Source of the DNA: Margaritifera margaritifera
Taxonomy: Eukaryota > Mollusca > Bivalvia > Unionida > Margaritiferidae
Length of the DNA: 64,000 nucleotides
Direction: 5' to 3'
NCBI GenBank assembly: GCA_029931535.1
Contig: JAQPZY010001164.1
Location: 1,284,501 to 1,348,500, forward strand
The notes beneath the pieces were generated by a model that worked only from the letters and a program-made list of their open reading frames with translations, was not told the origin of the DNA and searched no databases. This document shows, piece after piece, positions 23,301-34,350 of this stretch (its first letter is position 1; the number at the start of each line of letters is the position of its first letter). Made by a program: the position numbers and the translations under genes.

Positions 23301-24934
23301 GTATACAAAAGCCTTATCTTAAACAAACATTTGTCCATTTTTGATAGTACAGCAATCTATCACTGTTTTATCCACCAACAGTGTATTGCAGAATTCCAAT
23401 AGAATCGCCCATTAAACTTGATCTGATATTAAATTTACCCTTGGATTGTAAAACTAAGCCAATGCCTGTCATTAAGTGTGCTTGTTCTTCTCTACATAGT
23501 ATTCAATGTTTATAGAAGACTATAGTACTCCTCAATGTTTAATTCCCATAGGAGATCACAAATCTTTAATATTAAGTCCCCATAGAGGGTTACACCAGCC
23601 CATCATGTTAAATTCCCTTGGCTCCCATTATGACATCCGTAATGTTAAAATTCAATATGGTCCCCATAATCCGTAATTTTAAAATCCCATAGACCCTTCG
23701 ATGCCTTTTTATTATATTTATATCATGCATTTATGTGCTTATCTATACATCTTTACTCTCAAAGTTTTAAAGACTACTGTATAATATTTTTTAACAACAA
23801 CCATTTATGGTGTGGGCGATATGAACCTTTACATCGCTTTTATCACAGTAAGGATACACTCCAATACATTTGCAACAAAGTGAAGAACCCAAGTGGTTTG
23901 CTTTCTCGATCAATCAGTCAAGTAGCACAACAACCTGTTCAGCAACTTGACTTATTGATTGAGAGAGCAAAACATTTTTTGTCTATGTTTTTGCTGTTTT
24001 CAAAAAGTCCAAAATGAAAATGTAACCCCCTTAACATACACGAAAACCTTATCTTTTGCCAAATTCTGACTATGTTTGACAGTGTAGCAATGTCTCACTG
24101 TCTTTTTCACCAGCAGCTGATTATAATAGAGAGCAGGTTTGTGAGCGTATCAAATCTAGGGCAACACAAATGATAAACTGCACATTTGCAACAAAGTGAA
24201 CCAAACATGCCCCATACAGAATTGGCATTACATATTTTGCAACACACTTCCTGCCAATGTTTATCGAAACGACAATAGGTAGCAGGTCAGTAAACGTTTA
24301 AATCTAGGGCGAGAGAAATGAAAACCGTACATTTATAACGAAGTGAAGAACCATACTTGCTCCATGCAACACCGATATTGGATATTTTGCAACACACCTG
24401 AAAACGAAAACTGCCTTTCATTTCAGGGTTAGATAACATAAAAGGGTGTTTGTTTGTAAGGATCACAGACTATTAGATACCATAACACACTTTCAAATGA
24501 GTTCAGATTAAATTCCCCTTGTCGGCATAGGATAATTATAATGTTAATCCTATGGACTAATATTAAATTTCCCCTTGTCAGCATTGGGCCGTTCTAATGT
24601 CAATCCTATGGACTAATATTAATTTCTCTTTTCCATCATATACTGCACCACAATGCTAAAGCTATGGATATGTTTCATTTTACATTTCACTTTGTCGGCA
24701 TATGGTCATACTAATGTTGAACCTATTCAGTTTCGTCTTGTCAGCACAGGGTCATATTTTCAAGATGGCCGCATAATGTTACATTTCCTTTGTCCCTGGA
24801 GGGTAATCTAATGTTAAACCTATAAACAATTGTTAAATTCCAATTGTTCCCATAGGGTCATACTCTCAAGATGGCGGACATAATGTTAATTCCCATTGTC
24901 CCTAGGGGGTCATTTCTGTCTCGAGATCGTCCCC
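20333..24934. mobile_element. 4.6-kb foldback-type element with long inverted arms
   Basis: The left end 'ggacagaaatgaccctcggg' and the right end 'cctagggggtcatttctgtc' face each other and are followed inward by matching blocks. 20690-20730 ('ctaaccctggaacgaaaggc') pairs with 24400-24435. 21030-21110 ('aaaaagacagcaagacattg') pairs with 24040-24110. 21526-21660 pairs with 23380-23535. Arms are about 1.4 and 1.6 kb around a spacer of about 1.5 kb. Inside the arms, phrases such as 'acattagtccatagg' and 'gacaaggggaatt' recur, so the arms are built of shorter repeats. No transposase was seen. The outermost bases look like 'GG(A)GACGATC'. It occupies the proposed first intron of the integrin gene. 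Confidence 0.75.
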
Positions 24935-25108
24935 AATTAATGTCCTTATCTTTCTTTTTTATGTTCTTATTCTTCTACTTATTGATATGTATATTATGAG
25001 ATACCATCTATCCTATACTCATAAGCAGTCCTCGACCTCTTAGAATGATAGATATATTATGAGATGCTAACCATCCTATAATTATTAGCAGTCCACAGTC
25101 TCTTACAA

Positions 25109-25109
<1 letters not shown>

Positions 25110-25168
<59 letters not shown>
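25110..25168. repeat. (AT)n microsatellite
   Basis: An uninterrupted AT dinucleotide run. The nearby phrase 'attatgagatgct' recurs at about 24985, 25045 and 25220, so it sits in a small local repeat. Confidence 0.97.
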
Positions 25169-25171
<3 letters not shown>

Positions 25172-25486
25172 AATATACAGCTCATATTACAATTAAAAGC
25201 ATTAGTCAGCCTCTAAGAATGATGGATGTATTATGAGATGCTGCTCATTCTAAAATTATAATTGTGAAACACTAATGCTTACAGAATAGAAAAATTGGAG
25301 GTTATCAAAGGTACTCCCCCTACTGGTACGAAATACTCATGTAGCAATTTAAATAGTTTTATGTGCATAAAGGGCGGAAATATTTACTTAGAAGGGGAAT
25401 GTAAATGATTAAACGAACATATATGTACAATACTATATACAAGAAACAAGGAAATAAAATCACGTTGTAGCTTGCCATGGCTCCAC

Positions 25487-25550
25487 CTCCTTTTATGCAA
25501 CAGAAAAGTATTGTAATGAACAAGACACAACATTCACTTTGCATGGTAAC
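25487..25550 (-). CDS. Candidate integrin beta first coding exon (signal peptide)
   Basis: Reading down the minus strand, a TTTTAG acceptor-like site precedes GTTACC and an ATG at 25544-25542. The 19 codons MQSECCVLFITILFCCIKG form a short polar start and a hydrophobic core, as in a signal peptide. The exon would end with one extra base before a GTGGAG donor. That base plus the two leading bases of the PSI exon gives Gly, so phase is right. Position (about 5 kb upstream of PSI) and length fit an integrin beta gene. Against it: the donor is weak, and a short hydrophobic ORF can arise by chance. An RNA read across 25487/20249 would settle it. Confidence 0.42.
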
Positions 25551-26213
25551 CTAAAACAAATGCATATGTGACCTCATTAAAAAAGTACAAAATATAGATG
25601 ACAGTGACCTAAGTATGATATGTGACTGCTGTTCTCACAAGACACATCCGCACACGAAACTGCATGACCCTGGAGCCAACACCGTGTAAGAAAATGACTT
25701 TAACGTAATAGCTTAATAACAAAAAATCACTAAAGCGTAAAAATATGCAAGAGACACTGAACTAAACTAAAAACTTAACCAAGATGTAAAGGACAGGCGG
25801 AGGAGCGGACGTACAATACTAGTGCTGTATACCCTTTCCCCGTTTGTGTCAGATTCTGATTAAAATACGATCTTGCGACAAATTGAGACAGAGATCTGTT
25901 GACAGATTATCTTCATAGTGCAATGCATTTCATAATATCTTAACTTCCAGCAATCAAATCAGTAGTCAGGATGTGTACGTGGTGGGCAACAACACGATAC
26001 AACAGTGTTGACAAAGAGATGATTACTGTTATCTGTTAATAATGGTTAATGATGCTGCTTTAACGGAACAAAATGTTGATAATAGCGTCCATATTTCATT
26101 AAAGTAAGTCGAATATGTTCTTGAATTATAAAATGTCGGATCGCTGTGTATCAATACTGTCATTAAATTGTATTTATACACATCGATGTAGTGGCACATC
26201 ATGGACACTATGC

Positions 26214-26280
26214 TGAGAGAGAGAGACAGAGAGAGAGAGACAGATACAGAGAGAAGAAGAAGAAGAAGAAGAAGAAGCAG
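26214..26280. repeat. GA/GAA purine-rich microsatellite
   Basis: gaga with gaca interruptions, then gaagaa triplets. Confidence 0.95.
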
Positions 26281-26289
26281 ACGCATTAG

Positions 26290-27195
26290 CTGATACCATT
26301 TTCAATCTTACTGAAATTCATTTTGACCAAACACGGTCGTGATATAAAAATATAATTTTCTTCGAAAGATTTTCCGACATTATCATTTTCATTTATTTAC
26401 CCATTTATTTCAGTTAAATATCAGGTTTTGTGTTGAATTGAAAATCTGCAATGAGAAGCACATTTTAAAGTTACAACTTTGGAAAATTTGGAAAAATAAT
26501 TGGACTGGATCGAGTGAAGTTTCATGCCGCACATATCAAATGGTATATCACTTGGTTTCAATGCGTAGTGCAGGTTTGTCGTTTTGAAAACCCGTGGTAT
26601 CTTAATGGAAAAATTACGCTTTCTAGGAAATATAACCCTTCTTCCTTCCTAAAACAGGACGAAATGTGAAAGTTTTGAATTTATTCCTGCAATGATATGT
26701 GAAAGGAAATACCATTTTCCATTATCTCATTATAAACAAAAGACAATTGCATTTGTTGTCAGAGTGCCATGCAAGTAGTAGTAGTAGTAGTACAAAAATG
26801 AAATTTGACCTGCAGTCCTACGCCACCCCTTTTTCGATACGTATTGTAGGACTTCACATCTGCTTGCTAGTTCTTATTCTTTTGTTTCGTTTTTTTTTCT
26901 GTTGTGTACTTTTATAAAAGTAATATTTTTGTTGTTCCTCCATTTTAGAGTGCTCAGATTCAGAAGCAGAAGTTTTGTATAATTGGTAATTAACTTAGCT
27001 ACATTTTTTAAATGGCTGTACAATCTTAAAAAGCAACGAAAAGCTTATCATGGAAACAAAGTTAAAGATTCATTATGTGCATTAAAATGCCTACCGAAAC
27101 TAAGCCACACAACATGTGCCACTAATGAAGAAGGTCTAAACAATCTTAGGGAATAACTGAACGGTTACAATCATGCAACGGCGATATATGAGGAT
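26290..27195. other. Intergenic or 5' flank, no gene recognised
   Basis: AT-rich, with a short agt run near 26775. If the candidate signal-peptide exon at 25487-25550 is right, the integrin promoter and 5'UTR exon would lie to the right of 25550, but no core promoter was recognised. Confidence 0.35.
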
Positions 27196-27545
27196 ACAAT
27201 AGTGACGCCCATATTTCGCCAGAGGGTAAGATAGTGACGCACATATTTCGCCCAGTACACTGGATACTGCATGGGAAGCTTGATTAAGAGGTTCTATAAT
27301 TTGAAATTAACACGATCATCCACCTTATGAGAAGAACTTCGCTGCTAAGTTTGTTTGGATCATTTACGTGCATATGGCGCTTATCTCTACTTCTCAAGTT
27401 TGCTAATCCAGCTAAAAAGTTACATTATTTCTACATGGTGGATAAAGCTGTACGCTGAAGATTGGAGCTCCCAAGAGTACATGTATAGCATTAAGGAAAG
27501 CCGAGGGCTATATGAGAAGATTATTGATTGCTTGACTGCAGTTTA

Positions 27546-27812
27546 GGCACACATCAGCAACATCATGGTTTTGCATGTTTATGGTATAGCGACACATCAA
27601 CAACATCATGGCTTTGTATTGCCGGTTTACAGTATAGCGACACATCAGCAGCATCATGGCTTTGCATTGGCGGTTAACAGTACAGCGACACATTACCAAC
27701 ATCATGGCTTTGTATTGCCGGTCTACAGTACAGCGATATATCAGCAACATCATGGTTTGTATTGCCGGTTTACAATAGCGACACATATCATGGCTTGTTA
27801 TGCCGGTTTAAA
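27546..27812. repeat. Minisatellite, about 57-bp unit, about 4.5 copies
   Basis: Units carry 'gcgacacatcagcaacatca', 'tggctttgtattgccggttt' and 'acagta'. A multiple of three in unit length keeps long frames open on both strands (periodic Cys/Arg/Met-rich on minus, His/Gln-rich on plus), so these ORFs are best read as artefacts. A smaller doublet 'agtgacgc-catatttcgcc' lies at about 27199-27250. Confidence 0.85.
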
Positions 27813-28730
27813 GTAAAATAGTAAAACAAACAAAAGTAAAGAACTTGCTAAAGTCCTTTAAGAAGATAAATGCCTCCGATTATAATAGCTTGCACATTTC
27901 AATCCTAAAAGTAAAGGGCCAAAGCCGAATATATAATAACAATTATGAAGAAAGAAGAAGGGTTGAATTCCTTAAAATAATTAGTCAAAACTTCCTATCA
28001 AAGCCATTCTTTCTAAAGCCAATGTTTTCTCTGGTGGATGAAAAAATGGTTCATACTCAATTATATCGTTTACATGTACATGTGTGACGCTATACAGAGG
28101 TGAAAATATACGACGATATTATTCAAGAAATTTAAACAATAATGTATAAATATAAGAAATGAGAGTATTGTTCATATAATTCAATTTAGCTCAGCCACAA
28201 ACATTTTCACCTTTACGTTTGCAGCTCAGCTAGAATGAATCACAAACAAGAGTAATATCTCCCTCCATTTCGTACAGAAAAAGTAAATAAACAAATAAGG
28301 AACAAGGTTTTCAGAACTGTTTTTTTAAACAATTAAATTAAGTTAAAAGCTGTTGATACTTATTTTAAACCAGTTTTATTTATTAAACCTTAATCAGTGT
28401 GTTCGACACAACATTGTTGTCTTTTTTCAGCTGGTGATTACTATGAAGAAATATGACGGCACTGGATAATACAAGGCGATAAAAAGGGAGGTGATTTTTT
28501 AAAATTATATTTTTAATGTCTGTTGGTTAGAATCATTCCCAGACCAGCCAGGATCATCTGATGTGGTGTGTTTCAGGGCAAACTGCTTACTACAATTGCC
28601 GCGTTAATAAATAGACTTTAATGTATTGACATGCTGTTATACACTGTATCAACCAATATTTGCACGTGTCCACTCTCATGTACAATGGATAGAGACACAC
28701 CCTGATAAGGTGCATTCATGAATTGATATT
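27813..28730. other. Intergenic, no gene recognised
   Basis: AT-rich single-copy-looking sequence; nothing supportable seen. Confidence 0.35.
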
Positions 28731-29290
28731 GTTACAACTCTAGGTCTTAAAAATATGTAATGTAAGTAAAATCAACAGGCAATTTATTTCCAGACAATTA
28801 AAGCAAAAATTCTAAAGACATTTACAATTTGTGAGTTAAATTCCAAATAATCCTAAATGTCCTAATCACAATGTCCAAAAAGATATAATGTTCCGAATGG
28901 ATTCAAATAGCGCTGAATGTCTTGATATATCACATGTCTTGAATGTCCTGATGTACCATAATAATTTAACCCGGAATGTTTTGAGTGAGTTCACACATAT
29001 CCCAAAATCATGTATTAATCCAAAAGTGAGTGAGCACTTTAGTATTCCCAATGAATATTGTAAATAAATTTTTCCTCTCAAATTATATCTGATTCCAACA
29101 ACGCAACTAAAATAGATTCCTTACAGACTGATTTTCTAGAACGGAAATTCTAGAATATGAACGAATTTGATTACCAAAATCTGTATATAATTACACATGC
29201 CTATATGTCCTATGTCACATCAGTCTAATTGCAAAATATCTATAAACATACTGGCCTTCCTTACAATTTTCACATCAGAATATGAATATT
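28731..29290 (-). mobile_element. Dispersed repeat, LTR-like (copy 2, inverted)
   Basis: The reverse complement matches 9130-9774 over at least 500 bp with many substitutions and small gaps. Shared landmarks are 'gtgctca', 'cttttggatt', 'acatcaggac', 'aataaattgcctgttgattt' and the terminal 'gttgtaac'. Interrupted by stops; no gene. Confidence 0.55.
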
Positions 29291-29299
29291 TTTTATGGA

Positions 29300-30923
29300 A
29301 CATTACTTTGTGTACCTGACTTTTTTCCCAACAATACATGTAAAAAAGTCCAGCAACTAATAAAACCGGTCTTGAACTCCAATGCTATGTAAACATGTTG
29401 TTTACAAAATGACCATAATCTGACTAAAGTACAACTTACAATCATGGACACATATTATAAATTCAATATACAGAACAATACATACTGGACTTGATTTCCG
29501 ATATGAAACTTCTGATAACCAACTTCTGATACTTGGATTTACGATCTCCATTTCGCACTTAGGACAATCTACATTGCATTATGACTACGGAATGTCGCCT
29601 GCATTTAGTGTCGGAATGTTAGTAACATCAAGTTTACACACAGATACACAAAGGCTCACACGTGCACACGCAGACGTACAGAGAGTTTCAATATCTTAAA
29701 TACTAATCAAATTATTAAATAACTGAATCAATGTATGACGAGGAAGTAGTCTGCACAAGTGTACTAGTATATAGGGACCTATGTAACTCGTACATAAATA
29801 ATGAGGGAAAAGGCCAACAATGTAAAATGACATTCAATAAAAGCGTAACATCAAAGTTATCAGTCCTAGTTAGAAAAATAATTTTTTTTAAAAGTCAGAT
29901 AAACCGGTGTTGGTTTATTTCTGGTGATATATCTAATCTCTAGCCAATATGTCATCTAAATTACAGGCTAGTAGTAATAATGGTTGTGATTTAAAGGGTT
30001 TATATCAAGCTTTTTAAATTGTCTTGTAATAGTTTATAGCTAACGTAAATATGTACTTGCACACAAATCCACTCTGAACGTGAGAAATAGCGACTTAACT
30101 TTACGCGATCAAATGAGTCGCCGAACATTATTGAGGTGCTCGGTCACATTACGAAATAACATTAGAAGCGAAACCATGGACAAAATTCCATAAGAACACT
30201 GCATGTAAGTCAATGTTATTTTCTTGATAAAATATGTGAGCTGCGGAATTTATCACAATAAGTTGATCGTCAAGAAGTCTAGACATCAAGCCGGTTTTAT
30301 TTTAAATCGTTGATACTGTTTTCTAAAGTTTAGTATGCATTATGTACAAGTGATATGGTTTCTATGTATAAAACAACTTTGAAAGTACTAATACTTACTT
30401 TTCATCTTTCAAACAATAGTGTCAATTTTAAAACTTTATAATATGATTAACACAATCATCATGTACGTTTTTAGCTTACACCATGCATGTTTTCTTTTAC
30501 TATGCTGTTCATATTATCAGTTGTTTTTCACACAAAGGTTTTTTTGACCAAACATACAAACATACAAGATGTTGATTTGTTTTTAATAGGAGCTGCAGCA
30601 GCGGCAGTAGTAGTAGTAGTAAGAATTGTGGTGGTGGTGTTGGAGGCTGTGGCAGTATTGTTGCTGGTAATTATGCAAAGTTATAAGCAGAATCTATTGA
30701 CAGATTGTCCTTTTAGGAATAGTTTCTTTGTTATAAAAGGAAATTGAAGGAAGAGTGCTTCTGAAATACGGAAAGTCACTTTAAAATTGATGCAAGTAGT
30801 AGCTGTTATTAACACGCGTCAGTATTTTAATATTTCACCACTGATCTCACTACAGCATTTATACAGGCAAGTACACAATGTACAGCTAGCTTGTCATCTT
30901 GCTCATGTGTGTGTGTCTGTGTG

Positions 30924-30925
<2 letters not shown>
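29300..30925. other. Intergenic, no gene recognised
   Basis: AT-rich with short gca/gta/gtg triplet runs near 30592-30650. Open frames there are low-complexity. Confidence 0.35.

Positions 30926-30974
<49 letters not shown>
30926..30974. repeat. (GA)n microsatellite after a GT run
   Basis: A 'tgtgtgtgtctgtgtgtgcg' run is followed by a nearly pure GA tract. Confidence 0.97.
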
Positions 30975-31134
30975 TACTCAGTCACTGTACCTAAAGCAAA
31001 TTGAGATAGTATCCATAAACACCACATTTTGCTGCTCCCGTCATATATGTAAATGCCAGATGTAAAGCATCTTCTACCTCTGTCTCACCCCAGGATGTTG
31101 ACTCAATTTATTTTCATACAAGCAACATCGGTCA

Positions 31135-31700
31135 TCAATTATTGTATATATGACACCGGATGTAACGTGATATTCTAACAATAGTACGATAAATCAACCC
31201 CCGCCCCCCAATCTGTGTTGATACTGCTGGATGATTTGTGGGTCTGCATTCACTTATTAAAAAAATCGAGGAATTGTTTGCAGAGAGTTCTGTCCGCAAC
31301 ACATCGATGTACATTTTAGAATCTTTCCGGTGTTTATCGCGTCTCATGAGCAGCCGTCGGTTGCATGGTCCTTTTGGCGATATGTACAGACTATTTCCGG
31401 ATCAAATCCTATGTTTGACGACTTGTAAATCCGCGTGGAATAACAGAACCCTTTGAATTTCGTGGCAGCACAAGGCTGTTACCTAATACCGGTAAGTGTC
31501 TAAACTGTAGGTTGGTGTGTTCCAGACAGATTTGTATTTAGCAAAATTGCACTTTTACTAAACAGGCGACATCAAACCCACAAATCGTCCATCAGCATAA
31601 ACACCGATTTTTTGGAGGAGTGGGGGGTGATTTATCGGACTATTCTAAGAACATTCTGAGGGGGAAAATAGAGGCTGCCGACGTATATAATCGCTTGGTC
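31135..31700. mobile_element. Foldback/MITE-like element of about 0.57 kb
   Basis: Two arms of about 120 bp are inverted. The left arm contains 'gtacgataaatcaacccccg' and 'gatgatttgtgggtctgc' (31185-31245). The right arm contains the complement, 'aacccacaaatcgtccatc' and 'gggggtgatttatcggacta' (31574-31646). Outer ends are weaker ('attgtatatatgacaccgg' against a complementary stretch near 31685). About 300 bp lies between the arms, with no transposase. Confidence 0.65.
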
Positions 31701-31799
31701 GAAAAACATCTGTAATTCAAATCAGTAATGGAGGTTTGCTTACTCCCCATAGATATTTTTTTTGGGCTATTTTAATTTTTTTGTTAGCATACAATTATA

Positions 31800-31936
31800 A
31801 CTTTACTACTACTACTACAATTAATGCAACTGCACTATTACTATTATTGTTACTACTACTGCAACTTCTGGTACTACTACTGGAGGCGAGGAATACAGCC
31901 TATAGATGGGAAGGAAAATTTTCAGAAAATGCTGCA

Positions 31937-31980
<44 letters not shown>
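31800..31980. repeat. (TTA/CTA)n microsatellite region
   Basis: Interrupted tac/tat triplets from about 31804, then a clean TTA run at 31938-31980. Confidence 0.93.
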
Positions 31981-31981
<1 letters not shown>

Positions 31982-32339
31982 ACTGGTCTACAATTTTTTC
32001 GAAGTCGTCTGCTTCAGAGATAAAATGTGCTATTTATTAGGGATTTTGATGTGCTGAATTCAAATATGACAATTAAAATAACTGATTGGCTACTGTTTCC
32101 AAGATATTTAAGTTTTTACATTTTACGTCTATGTATATTGTGTACATAGTAGAGTTTTAATCATAAATTGTAATCCTAGGTCTTTTCATATGTTTATGGT
32201 TGCTTTACGTGATACTATTTCACCTGTCCTGTTTACGTAACACTTTAAAAAACAGCAAAAGGGTTATATAAATAAAAAATATATTGAAACAAAAGTCAAA
32301 AAACTATTATGTATATATAAGTACATAGTTTAGTCCTAA

Positions 32340-34020
32340 ATCAGCGTCTACTCGGCGCTTCTTGGCTTGTCTGTTGCATTCATTAAAAGGAGCATCTCTT
32401 GTCACTGTTCAGCAATAGTCTGCAAGCATTGATGGGCTCAATTTGCAATGATAGCGTTTCTCCATTGTTGCAATGTCCTGGTGAAATCGCTCGCAGTGCT
32501 CGTTGCTCACTGCTCTGCAGTTCGGTGGAAAAAAAATCTAGATGAGAGTAACAAATGTATCTTTAGTGACATGTTGCAACCAAGGCTTTTGTATGCCTCG
32601 AGGAGGTTTTCCACCAACTCCCTGTAGATGTCTGCCATGTTGTTTCCGAGAAAATTTGTTGCCACTAACTGGAAGGCTTTCCATGCCGCCTTTACCATGC
32701 CACGCAGTGCACGATGAAATGCATCATCTCGAAGAAGTTCACGAAACTGAGGACCAACAAAGACACCTTCCTTTATCTTAGCTTCACACAACCTTGGAAA
32801 TATTCCACGGAGGTACTTGAAAGCTGCTTGTGTTTTGACCATTGCCTTGACAAAGTTCTTCAGACCCAGCTTGATGTGCAAGGGTGGTAACAAAATCTTC
32901 CTTGATTCAACAAGTGGTGGATGCTGAACACTTTTCATCCCAGGCTCCAATGACTGTCAGAGTGGCCAATCTCTCTTGATGTAGTGAGAATCTCTCGCAC
33001 GATTATCCCATTTGCAGAGAAAACAGCAGTACTTTTATGTATCCAGTCTGCAGACCAAGCAAGAGAGCAAGAACCTTGAAATAGCCACAGAGCTGCCACT
33101 GAGGTTGGTCATAGTTTATGCACCTCACAAGTTTTTCATGTTGTCATTGGTTTCCTTCATATGGACTGCATGACCAACTGGAATTGATGGCAAAACACTG
33201 CCATTATGCAGCAAAACAGCTTTAAGACTCGTCTTCGATGAATCAATGAACAGTCTCCACTCATCTGGATCACGAACGATGTTGAGGGCTGATATCACAC
33301 CATCAATGTTGTTGCAGGCTACAAGATCACCTTCAATGAATAAGAATGGGACAAGATCCTTTTAACGGTCACGGAATATGGAAAACCTAACATCACCTGC
33401 CAGGAGATTCCACTGCTGTAGTTTGGAACCCAACAGCTCTGCCTTATACTTGTTAGTTCCATATCCCTGACAAAGTCATTCAGTTCACCTTGTGTTATGA
33501 GGTGTGGTTCAGAGGAGGAGGATGGGAGAAAATATGTGTCATGTGACATTGATGGTTCAGGACTAGAAGTTTCATCCTCTTCTTCGCCTGACTCAAGTGA
33601 GAATGATTCTGGTGCATCAGGAACCGGCAGTCCTTCTCCGTGGAGTACAGGGCGTATAGCTGACGAAATGTTTGGATAATGCACAGTCCACATTTTCTTC
33701 TTTGACACACCTTTGCCAACTGGAGGCACCATGCAGAAGTAACAATTGCCGATATGATCTGTTGGCTCTGTCCAAATCATTGACACTGCAAAAGGCATAG
33801 ATGTCCTTTTCCTGTTCAGCCACTGGCGAAGATTTGTTGCACAAGTGTTGCAGCATATGTGTGGGGCCCACGTCTTGTCCTGACCTCCAATTTTGCAGCC
33901 AAAATAAAGGTTATAGGTTTTATTAACCATAGTGGTTATACTGCGCTTTTGTGATGCAAAAGTCACTTCACCACAAATATAGCAGAAGTTATCTACATTG
34001 TTCACACAAGTACGAAGCAT
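32340..34020 (-). pseudogene. Broken transposon-type repetitive gene (zinc-ribbon N-terminus)
   Basis: The minus strand starts MLRTCVNNVDNFCYICGEVT (34020) and keeps a 233-codon frame with CxxC and HxCCxxC pairs (FCYICGE, APHICCNTCATNL, GNCYFCM), an acidic Ser-rich linker, and SSSSEPHLITQGELNDFVRD. Later pieces include FIDSS..SLKAVLLHNGS, LPPLHIKLGL.NFVKAM, AKIKEGVFVGPQFRELL, GCNMSLKIHLL and EHCERFHQDIATMEKRY. I recognise this from memory as a highly repeated uncharacterised family in many animal genomes, usually taken to be mobile-element derived. The frame shifts several times (near 33360, 32950 and 32510), and ADYC is followed by a stop near 32420. So it is a dead copy. Confidence 0.78.
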
Positions 34021-34350
34021 CTCTGATCACTTGGCTAAACAGAAATGTGTCCCTTTGCAAAATCAAACACTGACAAATAAGAGAGCACGACACTGTGTGA
34101 TTTATAGAGCTGATATAGGGCAATTTCTTCAGCAGAGTGATGTAAGCTTAGTTATGATTGCATCATGCATGACTTCTAGGAATAACATGATGCATTTCAT
34201 ATCATGTATGATGCAATACCAGCTTCAGATTGCATCATTCATTGTTTTGCCTAAAAAGCAAGTACTGTCCAAACCCAGTCATAGATTCATTCATAGATCC
34301 AGTCAAAGATGTATTTTAGTCATTTCTGGTTTAAATTGAGATCCCTTCCC
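34021..34350. repeat. Short ATGCATCATG-type repeats next to the broken gene
   Basis: 'tgcatcatgcatgacttcta', 'aacatgatgcatttc', 'catgtatgatgcaa' and 'gattgcatcattca' alternate orientation over about 110 bp (34155-34245). It is probably non-coding sequence of the adjacent element. Confidence 0.5.

Larger units (their letters stand above)
2391..25550 (-). other. ITGB: Integrin beta subunit gene (5' part, spliced, runs off left edge)
   Basis: Minus-strand gene whose exons were assembled by eye from GT/AG borders and matching phases. Known role of the family: the beta chain of the heterodimeric cell-adhesion receptor that binds extracellular matrix or counter-receptors through a metal-dependent beta-I domain. 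Ten internal exons and one candidate signal-peptide exon give about 373 residues: signal peptide 1-19, PSI about 30-70, hybrid start about 95-118, beta-I domain about 125-373. Exon phases agree at every junction, and no internal stop or frameshift is seen, so the gene looks functional. The second hybrid segment, PSI/EGF stalk, transmembrane segment and NPxY tail were not found in positions 1-2390 and are expected further left. Introns are 0.4 to 6.3 kb and full of repeats. Orthology to a particular vertebrate beta chain cannot be assigned. Confidence 0.9.

Noticed and set aside
27546..27812. CRISPR-like array
   Set aside because: The repeats are contiguous 57-bp units without unique spacers, in a eukaryotic context.
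30787..31065. Arg-Glu repeat ORF
   Set aside because: Translation of the (GA)n tract.
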